NCBI RefSeq assembly: GCF_034262375.1
Contig: NZ_CP139558.1
Span: forward strand, 2,046,001 to 2,110,000
Source of the DNA: Mucilaginibacter sabulilitoris
GTDB taxonomy: Bacteria > Bacteroidota > Bacteroidia > Sphingobacteriales > Sphingobacteriaceae
Length of the DNA stretch: 64,000 bases
Direction: 5' to 3'
Of this stretch, positions 1 through 10,900 are shown piece after piece. Made by a program: the position numbers and the translations under genes. How positions within the stretch are numbered: position 1 is the first letter of the stretch; every line of letters begins with the position of its first letter. Below the pieces are notes generated by a model that saw only the letters and a list, made by a program, of their open reading frames with translations, was not told the DNA's origin and did not search any database.

Positions 1-1
1 T

Positions 2-580
2 CCACGTTTAACTGATCTTCCATTCTTGATGCCAGTTGAAGACGTGTTCTCAATCACCGGTCGTGGTACTGTTGCTACCGGTCGTATTGAGCGTGGTGTA
101 ATCAACTCTGGCGAGCCAGTTGATATCCTGGGTATGGGTGCTGAGAACTTAAAATCAACCGTAACTGGTGTTGAGATGTTCCGCAAGATCCTTGACCGTG
201 GCGAAGCTGGTGACAACGTAGGTTTATTGTTACGTGGTATTGAAAAAACTGATATCCGTCGTGGTATGGTTATTTGCAAACCAGGTTCAGTAACTCCGCA
301 CACCGACTTCAAAGCAGAAGTTTACGTATTATCAAAAGCAGAAGGTGGCCGTCACACTCCATTCTTCAATAAATACCGTCCGCAATTCTATTTCCGTACA
401 ACTGACGTAACTGGTGAAATTTCACTGGCCGAAGGTGTAGAAATGGTTATGCCAGGTGATAACGTTACTATCACTGTAAAGTTGATTAACGCTATTGCCA
501 TGGAAAAAGGCTTACGTTTCGCTATCCGTGAAGGTGGCAGAACAGTAGGTGCTGGTCAGGTAACTGAAATTTTGAAATAA
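2..580 (+). CDS. tuf: Elongation factor Tu, 3' part (cut by window edge)
   Basis: C-terminal half of EF-Tu, the GTPase that carries aminoacyl-tRNA to the ribosome. The reading frame is open from the first complete codon, so the true start lies upstream of the window and internal Met codons near base 29 are not starts. The visible part begins in the sequence [19 protein letters not shown], which opens domain 2, and runs through domain 3 to a normal C-terminus ending [12 protein letters not shown]. It is followed by a hairpin and then tRNA-Trp and secE, the classic bacterial order. The identification is not in doubt; only the N-terminal GTPase domain is missing, because of the window edge. Confidence 0.98.
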   Translation, partial: PRLTDLPFLMPVEDVFSITGRGTVATGRIERGVINSGEPVDILGMGAENLKSTVTGVEMFRKILDRGEAGDNVGLLLRGIEKTDIRRGMVICKPGSVTPHTDFKAEVYVLSKAEGGRHTPFFNKYRPQFYFRTTDVTGEISLAEGVEMVMPGDNVTITVKLINAIAMEKGLRFAIREGGRTVGAGQVTEILK

Positions 581-602
581 GAATTTCAAAAAGGTTAATT
601 GG

Positions 603-644
603 AAACATAAGTTTTACTGTAAAAAGTAAACTTATGTTTTCTTA
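603..644 (+). terminator. Hairpin terminator after tuf
   Basis: Perfect 12-bp inverted repeat (arms at 603-614 and 628-639, left arm AAACATAAGTTT) around a 13-base loop, running into a T-rich stretch. It lies 23 bases after the tuf stop and before tRNA-Trp. The stem is AT-rich, so strength is uncertain; it may instead be a processing site for the tRNA-containing transcript. Confidence 0.6.
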
Positions 645-657
645 TTATAAAATATAC

Positions 658-728
658 ACGGGAATAGTTCAATGGTAGAATAGAGGTCTCCAAAACCTTT
701 GATCAGGGTTCGAATCCTTGTTCCCGTG
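658..728 (+). tRNA. tRNA-Trp (anticodon CCA)
   Basis: Complete cloverleaf readable by eye. The acceptor stem ACGGGAA pairs with TTCCCGT (721-727) and is followed by discriminator G. A short D arm follows, then anticodon stem GAGGT/ACCTT around loop CTCCAAA, giving anticodon CCA, and a T arm containing GGTTCGAATCC. Mature CCA does not appear to be fully encoded (the genome continues G-CA-TAAG). Location between tuf and secE matches many Bacteroidota genomes. Confidence 0.95.
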
Positions 729-747
729 CATAAGCAAATAACAGAAA

Positions 748-942
748 ATGGCAGGCGTAGCTGAATATATTAAAGAATCATACATCGAGTTAACTCAAAA
801 GGTAACTTGGCCAACCTGGCGCGAATTGCAAAGCAGTGCCATATTGGTATTGGTTGCTTCAATCATCATTGCGATGGTTATTTTAGGTATGGACCAGATT
901 ATCAACTTTTTGCTTAAAACGTTTTATCATTCACTAACATAA
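748..942 (+). CDS. secE: Preprotein translocase subunit SecE
   Basis: A 64-residue single-span SecE, the small subunit that clamps SecY in the SecYEG channel of the inner membrane. The N-terminal amphipathic part carries the family signature around KVTWPTWREL (residues about 18-27), followed by one hydrophobic segment (about 32-58). The length is typical of the short bacterial form, in contrast to the three-span E. coli protein. It sits 19 bases after tRNA-Trp and 17 bases before nusG, as in most bacteria, and is probably co-transcribed with both. Confidence 0.96.
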   Translation: MAGVAEYIKESYIELTQKVTWPTWRELQSSAILVLVASIIIAMVILGMDQIINFLLKTFYHSLT

Positions 943-959
943 TATCAGGGAAGACAACG

Positions 960-1502
960 ATGAGTGATCAATTGAAATGGTATGTAGTGAGGGCCATCAG
1001 TGGTAAAGAAAAGAAGGTAAAGCAATATATAGATGCCGAAATTAGTCGTTTGGGCATTACGCATTTAGTACCACAGGTACTTATACCTACTGAAAAGTAC
1101 TACCAAATGCGCGATGGAAAAAAGATAGCCAAAGAGCGTAACTATTTTCCGGGTTATGTGTTAATGGAAGCTGTACTTGACGGCGAAACAGAACACATTA
1201 TTAAAAATATAAACAGCGTTATAGGTTTTTTAGGCGATAAGGCCGGAAATGCTATTCCGTTGCGCCAGGCAGAAGTTAACCGTATTTTAGGTAAGGTTGA
1301 CGAAATGAGCGCTCAGGGCGAAACTATGAACGTACCTTATTATATAGGCGAAAACGTGAAAGTAATGGACGGACCGTTCAACGGCTTTAGCGGTGTTATA
1401 GAAGAGGTTAACGAAGAGAAAAAGAAATTAAAAGTAATGGTAAAGATATTCGGGCGCCGTACGCCGCTTGAATTGAATTACATGCAGGTAGAAAAAGAGT
1501 AG
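960..1502 (+). CDS. nusG: Transcription termination/antitermination factor NusG
   Basis: NusG binds the RNA polymerase clamp and links it to Rho or the ribosome. The 180-residue protein has the NGN domain at the N-terminus (KWYVVRAISGKEKKVKQYI and PGYVLMEA) and a C-terminal KOW domain (about 125-180) containing the GPFNGFSGVIEEVN motif. The C-terminus is compact with no extension. The gene follows secE by 17 bases and precedes the rplKAJL block, the universal arrangement. The spacer to rplK holds a palindromic repeat. Confidence 0.97.
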   Translation: MSDQLKWYVVRAISGKEKKVKQYIDAEISRLGITHLVPQVLIPTEKYYQMRDGKKIAKERNYFPGYVLMEAVLDGETEHIIKNINSVIGFLGDKAGNAIPLRQAEVNRILGKVDEMSAQGETMNVPYYIGENVKVMDGPFNGFSGVIEEVNEEKKKLKVMVKIFGRRTPLELNYMQVEKE

Positions 1503-1640
1503 ATTGAGATACGAGATTTTAGATGTGAGACATCGAAAAGTCAAATTGATCAAACTAAACAATAATATAAAAATATACAGGTTTGTAAAAGGGTAAGAGG
1601 CTCAAATCTCATATCTGGCATCTCAAATCTAAAAACCTTA
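1503..1640 (+). repeat. Interspersed palindromic repeat in nusG-rplK spacer
   Basis: The spacer contains motifs of the type GAGATACGAGATTTTAGATG on the left and CTCAAATCTCATATCTGGCA / CATCTCAAATCTA on the right. These can pair as an imperfect long stem. The same GAGAT(T/A)TGAGAT vocabulary recurs before rpoB. No coding potential is visible. Its function is not known. Confidence 0.55.
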
Positions 1641-1694
1641 AATGTTACTTAGCTTCCACTTACTAACATTGAGTTATAATTAAAGTAAATTAAA

Positions 1695-2138
1695 ATGGCA
1701 AAAGAAATCGGTGCGATGGTAAAGCTGCAGGTAAAAGGCGGCGCTGCAAACCCATCACCGCCAATTGGACCTGCTTTAGGTGCAAAAGGTGTGAATATCA
1801 TGGAGTTTTGCAAGCAGTTTAATGCACGTACCCAGGATAAACCTGGTAAAGTGTTGCCTGTTTTGATTACTGTTTATGTTGATAAATCTTTCGATTTTAT
1901 CATTAAAACCCCTCCGGTTGCAATCCAGTTACTGGAAGCAACAGGTTTAAAAAGTGGTTCAGCAGAGCCCAACCGTAAAAAGGTTGCCAATGTAAATTGG
2001 GATCAGGTTGAAACTATTGCTAAAGATAAAATGGTGGATCTTAACGCATTCACAGTTGAATCAGCCATGAAAATGGTGGCAGGTACTGCCCGTAGTATGG
2101 GAATAACCGTATCAGGTACGGCTCCCTGGAATAATTAA
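1695..2138 (+). CDS. rplK: 50S ribosomal protein L11
   Basis: L11 forms the GTPase-associated centre of the large subunit together with 23S rRNA helices 43/44. The 147-residue product has the N-terminal motif [20 protein letters not shown] and a C-terminal rRNA-binding domain ending near [10 protein letters not shown], at full normal length. It is first in the rplK-rplA-rplJ-rplL block; the gap to rplA is only 24 bases, so the genes are very likely co-transcribed. Confidence 0.98.
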   Translation: MAKEIGAMVKLQVKGGAANPSPPIGPALGAKGVNIMEFCKQFNARTQDKPGKVLPVLITVYVDKSFDFIIKTPPVAIQLLEATGLKSGSAEPNRKKVANVNWDQVETIAKDKMVDLNAFTVESAMKMVAGTARSMGITVSGTAPWNN

Positions 2139-2162
2139 TTTATATAAAATCAGTTTAAGACA

Positions 2163-2861
2163 GTGGCTAGATTAACAAAAAATCAGAAAGTGGCACTCTC
2201 CAAAATTGAGGCTAATAAATCGTATTCATTAGAAGCTGCATCAGCTTTGGTAAAGGAATTAACCCTTACTAAATTTGATTCATCAGTTGATATAGATGTT
2301 CGTTTAGGTGTTGACCCTCGTAAAGCCAATCAAATGGTACGTGGTATTGCAACATTGCCTCATGGAACCGGTAAAACTGTACGTGTACTGGTGCTTTGTA
2401 CTCCTGATAAGGAACAAGAAGCAAAAGACGCAGGTGCAGATTATGTAGGTTTGGATGATTATATTGCCAAGATTGAAGGTGGATGGACTGATGTTGATAT
2501 TATCATCACTATGCCAAGTGTTATGGCTAAGGTAGGTCGTTTAGGTCGTATATTAGGCCCTCGTAACCTTATGCCAAACCCTAAATCAGGTACAGTAACT
2601 ACAGAAGTAGGAAAAGCTGTAACTGAGGTTAAAGGTGGTAAAATCGACTTCAAAGTTGATAAAACAGGTATCATCCATACCTCAATAGGAAAAGCATCTT
2701 TCACTGCAGATAAAATTTATGAGAATGCATTAGAGGTATTGCAAACTATCTCAAAATTAAAACCATCTGCAGCAAAAGGAACATATTTCAAGAGTATCCA
2801 TATCTCTTCAACTATGTCGCCAGGAATTGAAATTGAAACCAAAACAGTAGCGGGGATTTAA
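2163..2861 (+). CDS. rplA: 50S ribosomal protein L1 (GTG start)
   Basis: L1 binds 23S rRNA at the E-site stalk and in many bacteria represses its own L11-L1 operon by binding the mRNA. The 232-residue protein shows the family motif around [20 protein letters not shown] (about residues 121-140), which contacts RNA. The start is GTG at 2163, the only suitable start giving the usual N-terminus. The stop is followed after 2 bases by rplJ, indicating translational coupling. No clear L1-binding mRNA mimic was identified by eye. Confidence 0.97.
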   Translation: MARLTKNQKVALSKIEANKSYSLEAASALVKELTLTKFDSSVDIDVRLGVDPRKANQMVRGIATLPHGTGKTVRVLVLCTPDKEQEAKDAGADYVGLDDYIAKIEGGWTDVDIIITMPSVMAKVGRLGRILGPRNLMPNPKSGTVTTEVGKAVTEVKGGKIDFKVDKTGIIHTSIGKASFTADKIYENALEVLQTISKLKPSAAKGTYFKSIHISSTMSPGIEIETKTVAGI

Positions 2862-2863
2862 TC

Positions 2864-3382
2864 ATGAATAAAGAAGAAAAACACGATCTTGTTCTTGCCC
2901 TTACTGAGCAGATGAATGAATTTGGTAATTTTTATATTACCGATACTTCAGATCTGACGGTTGCAAAGATCAATGACATCCGTCGTAAATGTTTCGAAAG
3001 TGATATTACGATGAAGGTAGCAAAAAATAGCTTGATTAAAAAAGCTATGGAAGCTGCAGGCGGCGATTATACTCCAATATTTGATGTATTAAAAGGTTCA
3101 TCATCAATTCTTTTCTCAAAATCAGCAACTGCTCCGGCAAAGTTGATCAAACAATTAAGGAAACAAGGTGACAAACCAGTTTTAAAAGCAGCCTATATTG
3201 ATTCAGCGATATTTATCGGTGATAACCAAATCGATACTTTGATCAAACTAAAATCAAAGGAACAATTGATTGGCGAGATAATTGGATTACTGCAATCACC
3301 TGCGAAAAACGTTATTTCAGCCCTACAATCAGGCGGAACTATCATTGCAGGCGTTGTAAAAACATTACAGGAAAGAGGTTAA
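2864..3382 (+). CDS. rplJ: 50S ribosomal protein L10
   Basis: L10 anchors the L7/L12 dimers to the ribosomal stalk base. The 172-residue protein starts NKEEKHDLVLALTEQ, has the conserved rRNA-binding segment with KVAKNSLIKKAM (about residues 52-63), and ends in the amphipathic helix that holds the L12 dimers. It begins two bases after the rplA stop and is followed by rplL after 63 bases. Confidence 0.97.
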   Translation: MNKEEKHDLVLALTEQMNEFGNFYITDTSDLTVAKINDIRRKCFESDITMKVAKNSLIKKAMEAAGGDYTPIFDVLKGSSSILFSKSATAPAKLIKQLRKQGDKPVLKAAYIDSAIFIGDNQIDTLIKLKSKEQLIGEIIGLLQSPAKNVISALQSGGTIIAGVVKTLQERG

Positions 3383-3445
3383 CGAACACCTTATTAAAGT
3401 TCGATATTAAAAAACAAAAAGCATTAAAAGTAAAATTTAAATAAA

Positions 3446-3829
3446 ATGGCGGATTTAAAAGCGTTTGCTGAACAGTTGGTAAACTTAACAGTAAAGGAAG
3501 TAAACGAATTAGCTCAAATCTTAAAAGATGAGTATGGTATTGAGCCTGCTGCTGCAGCTGTAGCTGTTGCTGCTGCTCCTGCTGGTGGCGATGATGCCCC
3601 TGCTGCTGCAGCTGAACAAACTGCATTTGACGTTATCCTGAAAGAAGCAGGTGGCTCAAAATTAGCAGTTGTTAAATTAGTAAAAGACTTAACTGGCTTA
3701 GGTTTGAAAGAAGCTAAAGATCTTGTTGATGGCGCACCAAAAGAATTAAAAACTGGTGTATCTAAAGAAGAAGCTCAATCTTTGAAAGCTCAATTAGAAG
3801 AAGCTGGAGCAGTAGTTGAGGTTAAATAA
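3446..3829 (+). CDS. rplL: 50S ribosomal protein L7/L12
   Basis: Stalk protein that recruits and activates translational GTPases. The 127 residues comprise an N-terminal dimerisation domain, an Ala-rich hinge (about 35-58, [14 protein letters not shown]), and a C-terminal domain with the near-invariant [20 protein letters not shown] stretch. The expected length and the Ala-rich linker make the call firm. It is followed by a terminator-like hairpin and a repeat-bearing spacer before rpoB. Confidence 0.98.
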   Translation: MADLKAFAEQLVNLTVKEVNELAQILKDEYGIEPAAAAVAVAAAPAGGDDAPAAAAEQTAFDVILKEAGGSKLAVVKLVKDLTGLGLKEAKDLVDGAPKELKTGVSKEEAQSLKAQLEEAGAVVEVK

Positions 3830-3855
3830 GTTAACCCAATAAAAATATAGCATGA

Positions 3856-3890
3856 GACTCCGACCTGTTTTGGTCGGGGTCTATTGCTGT
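3856..3890 (+). terminator. Terminator or attenuator hairpin between rplL and rpoB
   Basis: Arms GACTCCGACC (3856-3865) and GGTCGGGGTC (3872-3881) form a 10-bp stem with one G-U pair and a 6-base loop, followed by TATTGCTGTTT. It is GC-rich in an otherwise AT-rich spacer. In E. coli a partial terminator occupies the same place and lowers rpoBC relative to ribosomal protein synthesis; the same role is inferred here by position only. Confidence 0.6.
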
Positions 3891-3905
3891 TTATAAAGGT
3901 TTGGA

Positions 3906-4026
3906 GTGCGGAAATTAGATATGAGTATTGAGATATTAGATTTGAGATTTTTGGCGATTTAATTAAACCGCCAATATCTTAACTATAATTTCAGTCTCAA
4001 ATCTCACATCTCAAATCTCACATCTA
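3906..4026 (+). repeat. Palindromic repeat in rplL-rpoB spacer
   Basis: Left half contains TAGATATGAGTATTGAGATA and TTAGATTTGAGATTTTTGGC; right half contains CTCAAATCTCACATCTCAAA. Together they form a long imperfect inverted repeat. At its centre lies a short hairpin, TTGGCGATTT-AATT-AAACCGCCAA. It shares motifs with the repeat at 1503-1640. There is no reading frame of note. Confidence 0.6.
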
Positions 4027-4060
4027 CAAAAGTTTATTAATAAACTAAAATTAAAACACC

Positions 4061-7000
4061 TTGGCAAACAAAAATAATCAAAGAGTAAACTTTGCAACCA
4101 GTAGAAAGGTACTTGATTACCCTGATTTCCTGGATGTTCAGTTGCAATCTTTCCAGGAATTTTTTCAATTGGAAACCACCTCAGACAACCGTTATAAAGA
4201 AGGGTTGTTTAAAGTATTTGCCGAAAATTTTCCTATTTCAGATTCAAGAAACATCTTTGTTTTAGAGTTTCTTGATTACTTTATTGATCCGCCACGTTAT
4301 GATATACAAGAGTGTATTGAGCGCGGATTAACTTATAGTGTACCTTTAAAAGCCAAGCTTCGCCTGTCATGTAATGATGAGGAGCACGAAGATTTTGAAA
4401 CAATTGTACAGGACGTGTACCTGGGAACTATCCCGTACATGACTCCTAAAGGTACATTTGTTATTAATGGTGCAGAGCGCGTAATTGTATCGCAGTTACA
4501 CCGTTCACCAGGCGTGTTCTTTGGTCAGAGCCGCCACACCAACGGTACAAAATTATACTCGGCCCGTGTTATACCTTTCAAAGGTTCATGGATTGAGTTT
4601 GCTACAGACGTTAATAACGTGATGTATGCTTACATTGACCGTAAAAAGAAATTCCCGGTTACCACACTGCTTCGTGCCATTGGTTACGACTCTGATAAGG
4701 ATATATTAGAGCTGTTTGAACTGGCTGATGAAATAAAGGTGAGCAAATCAGGTCTGAAAAAATATATCGGCCGTAAGCTTGCTGCAAGGGTGCTTAAAAA
4801 ATGGGTTGAAGATTTCGTGGACGAAGACACCGGTGAAGTGGTATCTATCGACCGTAACGAGATCATCCTTGAGCGTGAAACCGTACTGGAAGATGACCAC
4901 ATTGATATGATCATTGACGCAGGTGTTAAAACCATTATCCTGAACAAGGAAGATGCAGCCACCAGCGGCGATTATACCATTATATACAATACTTTACAGA
5001 AAGATACTTCCAACTCGGAGAAAGAAGCGGTTGAGCATATCTACCGTCAGTTACGTAACGCCGAACCACCTGATGAAGAAACAGCACGTGGTATCATTGA
5101 TCGTTTATTCTTCTCTGATAAAAGATATGACCTGGGCGATGTGGGCCGTTACCGCATTAACCGCAAGCTTAAGTTAACTACTTCTGAAGAAACGAAGGTA
5201 TTAACCAAGCAGGATATTATTGCCATAGTTAAGTATTTGATCAAACTGATCAACTCTAAAGCTGAGGTGGATGATATTGACCACTTGTCAAACCGTCGTG
5301 TTCGTACAGTAGGTGAGCAGTTATATGCTCAGTTTGGTGTTGGTTTGGCCCGTATGGCGCGTACCATACGTGAGCGTATGAACATCCGTGACAACGAGGT
5401 GTTTACTCCAACCGACTTGATCAACGCGCGTACATTATCATCAGTGATTAATTCGTTCTTTGGAACAAACCAGCTATCACAGTTTATGGACCAAACCAAT
5501 CCACTGGCAGAGATTACGCATAAGCGTCGTCTGTCAGCCCTTGGGCCTGGTGGTCTGTCACGTGAGCGTGCCGGTTTCGAGGTTCGTGACGTACACTATA
5601 CCCACTACGGCAGGTTGTGTACCATTGAAACTCCTGAAGGACCGAACATTGGTTTGATTTCGTCACTTTGCGTACACGCTAAGATCAACAATTTAGGCTT
5701 TATCGAAACGCCATACAAACGTGTGGTTGAAGGTAAGGTACAAGTTCAGGAGCCGGTTATTTACCTGTCTGCAGAAGATGAAGACGGTAAAACAATTGGC
5801 CAGGCAAACGCGCATTATGATGATAACGGTGTATTTGCAACCCCGCGTGTTAAAGCACGTTTTGAGGGTGACTTCCCGATCATTGAGCCTGAAAGACTTG
5901 ATTTGATGGACATAGCTCCAAACCAGATCACTTCTATTGCGGCTTCATTAATTCCGTTCCTTGAACATGACGATGCTAACCGTGCATTGATGGGATCGAA
6001 CATGCAACGCCAGGCCGTACCATTGTTACGTCCGGAAGCGCCAATTGTTGGAACCGGACTGGAAGGTCGTGTTGCCAAAGATTCACGTACACTTATCAAT
6101 GCCGAAGGCGATGGTGTGGTTGAATATGTTGACGCGAACGAGATCCGTATTAAATATGACCGTGACGAGCTTGACCGCCTGATTTCATTTGACGGCGATT
6201 CAAAAAGCTACCGTTTAACCAAGTTTAAGAAAACCAACCAAAGTACTACCATGAACCTTAAGCCTATTGTTAAAAAAGGCCAGAGGGTATCAAAAGGTGA
6301 AGTGCTTTGCGAAGGATACGCAACACAGGATGGCGAACTTGCGTTAGGACGTAACCTTAAAGTAGCGTTCATGCCTTGGCAGGGATATAACTTTGAGGAT
6401 GCGATTGTAATATCTGAGCGTGTTGTATCACAGGATATTTTCACTTCACTTCACGTTGAAGAGTTTGAGCTGGAAGTTCGTGATACCAAACGCGGTGAAG
6501 AGGAATTGACACCAGATATCCCTAACGTATCGGAAGAAGCTACCAAAGACCTTGACGAAGACGGAATTATCCGTGTAGGCGCCGAGGTTAAAGAAGGCGA
6601 TATCCTGATAGGCAAGATCACTCCAAAAGGAGAATCGGACCCATCACCGGAAGAAAAACTGTTACGTGCCATATTTGGTGATAAAGCAGGCGACGTTAAA
6701 GATGCGTCACTGAAAACTCCGCCATCTATTGCGGGTGTGGTTATCGATACCAAATTATTCAGCCGTGCTAAAAAGACTTCAAAAGCCGAAGAAAAAGCAC
6801 AGTTGGAAAAGCTGGATACCAAACATGAAAAAGCCGTAAAAGATCTGAAAAATACTTTAATTGAAAAGTTATTTGAGATCGTTAACGGTAAAACATCACA
6901 AGGGGTTTATAACGTTTACAAAGAGCTGCATGTACCAAAAGGTGTAAAATTCACTCAGAAAATATTAGTTGAGCTTAATTACGAAAATATTAACCCAACT

Positions 7001-7864
7001 AAATGGACAACTGATGATGATAAAAACGATCAGATCAAGATCCTTCTTCACAACTATAACATCAAAGTTAATGAGGAGCTGGGCGCTTATCGTCGTGATA
7101 AATTCGCTATCAGTGTGGGTGATGAGCTGCCATCAGGTATAGTTCAAATGGCTAAGGTTTACATCGCTAAAAAGCGTAAGCTTAAAGTGGGTGATAAAAT
7201 GGCCGGTCGTCACGGTAATAAAGGTATTGTTGCGCGTATTGTACGTGACGAGGATATGCCTTTCCTTGAAGACGGAACACCGGTTGATATTGTGTTGAAC
7301 CCGCTGGGTGTACCTTCACGTATGAACTTAGGGCAGATTTATGAAACCGTATTAGGCTGGGCCGGTAAAGAGCTTGGTATTAAATTCGCTACGCCGATTT
7401 TTGACGGTGCAAGCCATGAAGAAGTGGAAGAGTGGGTTAAAAAGGCAAACTTACCAGAATCAGGCCGTACCTATTTATACAACGGCTTAACAGGCGATCG
7501 TTTTGACCAGCAAACTACAGTGGGTATTATATACATGCTGAAACTGGGTCACATGGTTGACGATAAGATGCACGCACGTTCAATTGGGCCATACTCATTA
7601 ATTACACAACAGCCATTGGGTGGTAAAGCCCAGTTTGGTGGTCAGCGTTTCGGTGAGATGGAGGTTTGGGCACTCGAAGCATTCGGTGCATCAAACATAC
7701 TGCAGGAAATATTAACCGTTAAATCGGATGATGTTATCGGCCGTGCCAAAACTTACGAAGCCATTGTTAAAGGTGAAAACCTGCCAACACCGTCGGTTCC
7801 TGAATCATTCAACGTATTGGTTCACGAATTAAGAGGTTTAGGTTTAGATATCACGCTTGAATAA
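4061..7864 (+). CDS. rpoB: DNA-directed RNA polymerase subunit beta (TTG start)
   Basis: The 1267-residue beta subunit forms one pincer of RNA polymerase and half of the active-site wall. Visible family landmarks include the N-terminal [16 protein letters not shown], the rifampicin-pocket region around [16 protein letters not shown] through [20 protein letters not shown], the [13 protein letters not shown] segment near the C-terminus, and a normal C-terminal end. The TTG at 4061 is the start that gives the usual N-terminus; there is no upstream ATG in frame. In the rifampicin cluster the D, H, R and S positions look wild type, so no resistance mutation is evident by eye. rpoC follows after 96 bases. 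Confidence 0.98.
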   Translation: MANKNNQRVNFATSRKVLDYPDFLDVQLQSFQEFFQLETTSDNRYKEGLFKVFAENFPISDSRNIFVLEFLDYFIDPPRYDIQECIERGLTYSVPLKAKLRLSCNDEEHEDFETIVQDVYLGTIPYMTPKGTFVINGAERVIVSQLHRSPGVFFGQSRHTNGTKLYSARVIPFKGSWIEFATDVNNVMYAYIDRKKKFPVTTLLRAIGYDSDKDILELFELADEIKVSKSGLKKYIGRKLAARVLKKWVEDFVDEDTGEVVSIDRNEIILERETVLEDDHIDMIIDAGVKTIILNKEDAATSGDYTIIYNTLQKDTSNSEKEAVEHIYRQLRNAEPPDEETARGIIDRLFFSDKRYDLGDVGRYRINRKLKLTTSEETKVLTKQDIIAIVKYLIKLINSKAEVDDIDHLSNRRVRTVGEQLYAQFGVGLARMARTIRERMNIRDNEVFTPTDLINARTLSSVINSFFGTNQLSQFMDQTNPLAEITHKRRLSALGPGGLSRERAGFEVRDVHYTHYGRLCTIETPEGPNIGLISSLCVHAKINNLGFIETPYKRVVEGKVQVQEPVIYLSAEDEDGKTIGQANAHYDDNGVFATPRVKARFEGDFPIIEPERLDLMDIAPNQITSIAASLIPFLEHDDANRALMGSNMQRQAVPLLRPEAPIVGTGLEGRVAKDSRTLINAEGDGVVEYVDANEIRIKYDRDELDRLISFDGDSKSYRLTKFKKTNQSTTMNLKPIVKKGQRVSKGEVLCEGYATQDGELALGRNLKVAFMPWQGYNFEDAIVISERVVSQDIFTSLHVEEFELEVRDTKRGEEELTPDIPNVSEEATKDLDEDGIIRVGAEVKEGDILIGKITPKGESDPSPEEKLLRAIFGDKAGDVKDASLKTPPSIAGVVIDTKLFSRAKKTSKAEEKAQLEKLDTKHEKAVKDLKNTLIEKLFEIVNGKTSQGVYNVYKELHVPKGVKFTQKILVELNYENINPTKWTTDDDKNDQIKILLHNYNIKVNEELGAYRRDKFAISVGDELPSGIVQMAKVYIAKKRKLKVGDKMAGRHGNKGIVARIVRDEDMPFLEDGTPVDIVLNPLGVPSRMNLGQIYETVLGWAGKELGIKFATPIFDGASHEEVEEWVKKANLPESGRTYLYNGLTGDRFDQQTTVGIIYMLKLGHMVDDKMHARSIGPYSLITQQPLGGKAQFGGQRFGEMEVWALEAFGASNILQEILTVKSDDVIGRAKTYEAIVKGENLPTPSVPESFNVLVHELRGLGLDITLE

Positions 7865-7945
7865 TTATTGAATTATTGAGGGATTGAATTATTGAATAGT
7901 TCAGTTCCTCAATTTATAATTCAATAATTCATCCTTCAATAATTA
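7861..7945 (+). repeat. AT-rich inverted repeat between rpoB and rpoC
   Basis: Tandem copies of GAATTATTGA(A/G) on the left and ATTCAATAATTC / TTCAATAATT on the right form a nested inverted repeat (for example GAATTATTGAAT with ATTCAATAATTC). It fills almost the whole spacer and ends just before the AAAGGAG ribosome-binding site of rpoC. Motif content differs from the two upstream repeats, but the architecture is the same. Confidence 0.55.
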
Positions 7946-7960
7946 AAAACAAAGGAGACT

Positions 7961-10900
7961 ATGTCTTACAAAAAGGATAATAAAATCAAAAGTAATTTCA
8001 CCACCATTACCATCAGCCTGGCCTCTCCGGAGTCCATTCTTGAGCGTTCAAGCGGTGAAGTTTTAAAACCAGAAACTATCAACTACAGGACTTATAAACC
8101 TGAGCGCGATGGTTTATTCTGCGAACGTATTTTTGGTCCGGTTAAAGATTATGAGTGCCATTGCGGTAAATACAAACGTATCCGTTATAAAGGTATTGTT
8201 TGCGACCGTTGCGGTGTTGAAGTAACCGAGAAGAAAGTACGTCGTGAGCGTATGGGCCATATTAACCTTGTAGTTCCTGTTGCGCATATCTGGTACTTCC
8301 GTTCGTTGCCTAATAAAATTGGTTACCTGTTAGGTTTACCAACCAAAAGGCTCGACCTGATCATTTACTACGAAAGATATGTAGTTATACAGCCTGGTAT
8401 TAAAGAAGCAGACGGAATCAACAAAATGGATTTCCTTACTGAAGAAGAATACCTTGACGTATTAGATACCCTTCCGAAAGAAAACCAGTACCTTGACGAC
8501 AAAGATCCTCAGAAATTTGTGGCCAAAATGGGTGCCGAGGCTCTGGAAGAACTGTTAAAACGCCTTGACCTGGATGAATTATCATTCAGCCTGCGTCACC
8601 AGGCCGCAAACGAAACCTCACAGCAACGTAAAAACGAAGCTTTAAAACGTTTACAGGTTGTTGAAGCTTTCCGCGATGCAAAAACCAGGATTGAAAATAA
8701 CCCCGAGTGGATGATTGTTAAAATCGTTCCGGTTATCCCGCCTGAGCTGCGTCCATTGGTTCCACTGGAAGGTGGCCGTTTTGCTACTTCAGATTTGAAT
8801 GACCTTTACCGTCGTGTAATTATCCGTAACAACCGTTTAAAACGATTGATCGAGATTAAAGCACCAGAGGTTATTTTACGTAACGAAAAACGTATGTTAC
8901 AGGAAGCTGTTGACTCGTTATTTGATAACTCACGTAAAGTAAACGCGGTAAAAACCGAAGGTAACCGTGCATTGAAATCACTTTCAGACATCCTGAAAGG
9001 AAAGCAAGGCCGTTTCCGTCAAAACTTATTGGGTAAACGTGTGGATTACTCTGCCCGTTCGGTAATTGTTGTAGGTCCTAACCTTAAGTTACACGAGTGC
9101 GGTTTACCAAAAGATATGGCTGCCGAGCTGTTTAAACCATTTATCATTCGCAAAATGATTGAGCGGGGTGTGGTTAAAACAGTAAAATCTGCCAAAAAGA
9201 TCGTTGACCGTAAAGACCCATTAGTTTGGGACATTCTGGAAAACGTATTGAAAGGACACCCGGTATTACTAAACCGTGCGCCTACGCTGCACAGGTTAGG
9301 TATCCAGTCGTTCCAGCCAAAATTGGTTGAAGGTAAAGCGATCCAATTGCACCCCTTAACCTGTACTGCCTTCAACGCGGATTTTGACGGTGACCAGATG
9401 GCTGTTCACGTACCACTTGGTAACGCGGCAATCCTGGAAGCCCAAATTCTGATGCTTGCATCGCACAACATCCTTAACCCTGCCAACGGAACTCCTATTA
9501 CCGTTCCGTCTCAGGACATGGTGCTTGGTTTGTACTACATAACCAAAGGCCGTAAAACTGATGAAACCAGGGTGGTTAAAGGACAAGGCTTAACCTTCTA
9601 CTCTGCAGAAGAAGTAATTATTGCTTACAACGAGAAGAAACTTGACCTGCATGCCTTTATCAAGGTTAAAGCGCTTGCTAAAGAAAAAGATGGCAGCATT
9701 GTAAGTAAGATCATTGATACTACAGTAGGCCGCGTATTGTTTAACCAACACGTACCGGTTGAAGTAGGTTATATTAACGAATTGCTTACCAAGAAATCAT
9801 TGCGTGATATTATTGGTGAGGTTGTTAAAATCACCGGCATGGCCCGTGCAGCCCAGTTCCTTGATGATATTAAGGAATTAGGTTTCAAAATGGCGTTCCA
9901 GGGTGGTTTATCATTTAACCTGAAAGATATCAACATTCCTGCTGAAAAAGTTACACTTATCGAAACGGCCTCTAAACAGGTTGAAGAGGTAATGGGTAAC
10001 TACAACATGGGTTTCATTACCAACAACGAGCGTTACAACCAGATTATCGATATCTGGACACGTATCAACAACCGTTTAACTTCAAACGTGATGGAGATCC
10101 TGTCAACCGATAACCAGGGCTTTAACTCGGTGTACATGATGCTTGATTCAGGTGCGCGTGGTTCAAAAGAGCAGATCCGTCAGCTTGCAGGTATGCGTGG
10201 TTTGATGGCGAAACCTCAAAAATCAGGTTCAGGTGGTGAGATTATTGAAAACCCGATCCTTTCAAACTTTAAAGAAGGTTTGTCGGTATTGGAGTACTTT
10301 ATCTCAACTCACGGTGCACGTAAAGGTTTGGCGGATACGGCGTTGAAAACTGCCGATGCCGGTTACTTAACCCGTAGGTTGCATGACGTTGCCCAGGATA
10401 TGATTGTTGGTGAAGTTGATTGCGGTACTTTAAGAGGTATCTACACAACTGCGCTGAAAGATAATGAGGATATTGTTGAACCATTGTATGATCGTATTTT
10501 AGGCCGTACTACTTTACACGATGTTCATGACCCTATCACTAACGAACTGTTAGCGACAGCCGGTCAGGATATTACTGAAGAAGTTGCCAAGAAAATAGAA
10601 AACTCTCCGCTTGAAGGCATCGAAATACGTTCGGTATTAACATGCGAAAGCAAACGCGGTGTGTGTGCCTTATGCTATGGCCGTAACCTTGCCAGCGGTA
10701 AACGCGTACAAAAAGGTGAGGCTGTAGGTGTAATTGCTGCACAGTCAATCGGTGAGCCGGGTACACAGTTAACCTTGCGTACATTCCACGTGGGTGGTAC
10801 CGCGTCAAACATTGCTGCAGAATCGCAGATCAATGCCAGGTTTGATGGTATCATTGAATTTGAGAACGTTCGTACCGTTGAATACAATACTGAAGAAGGT

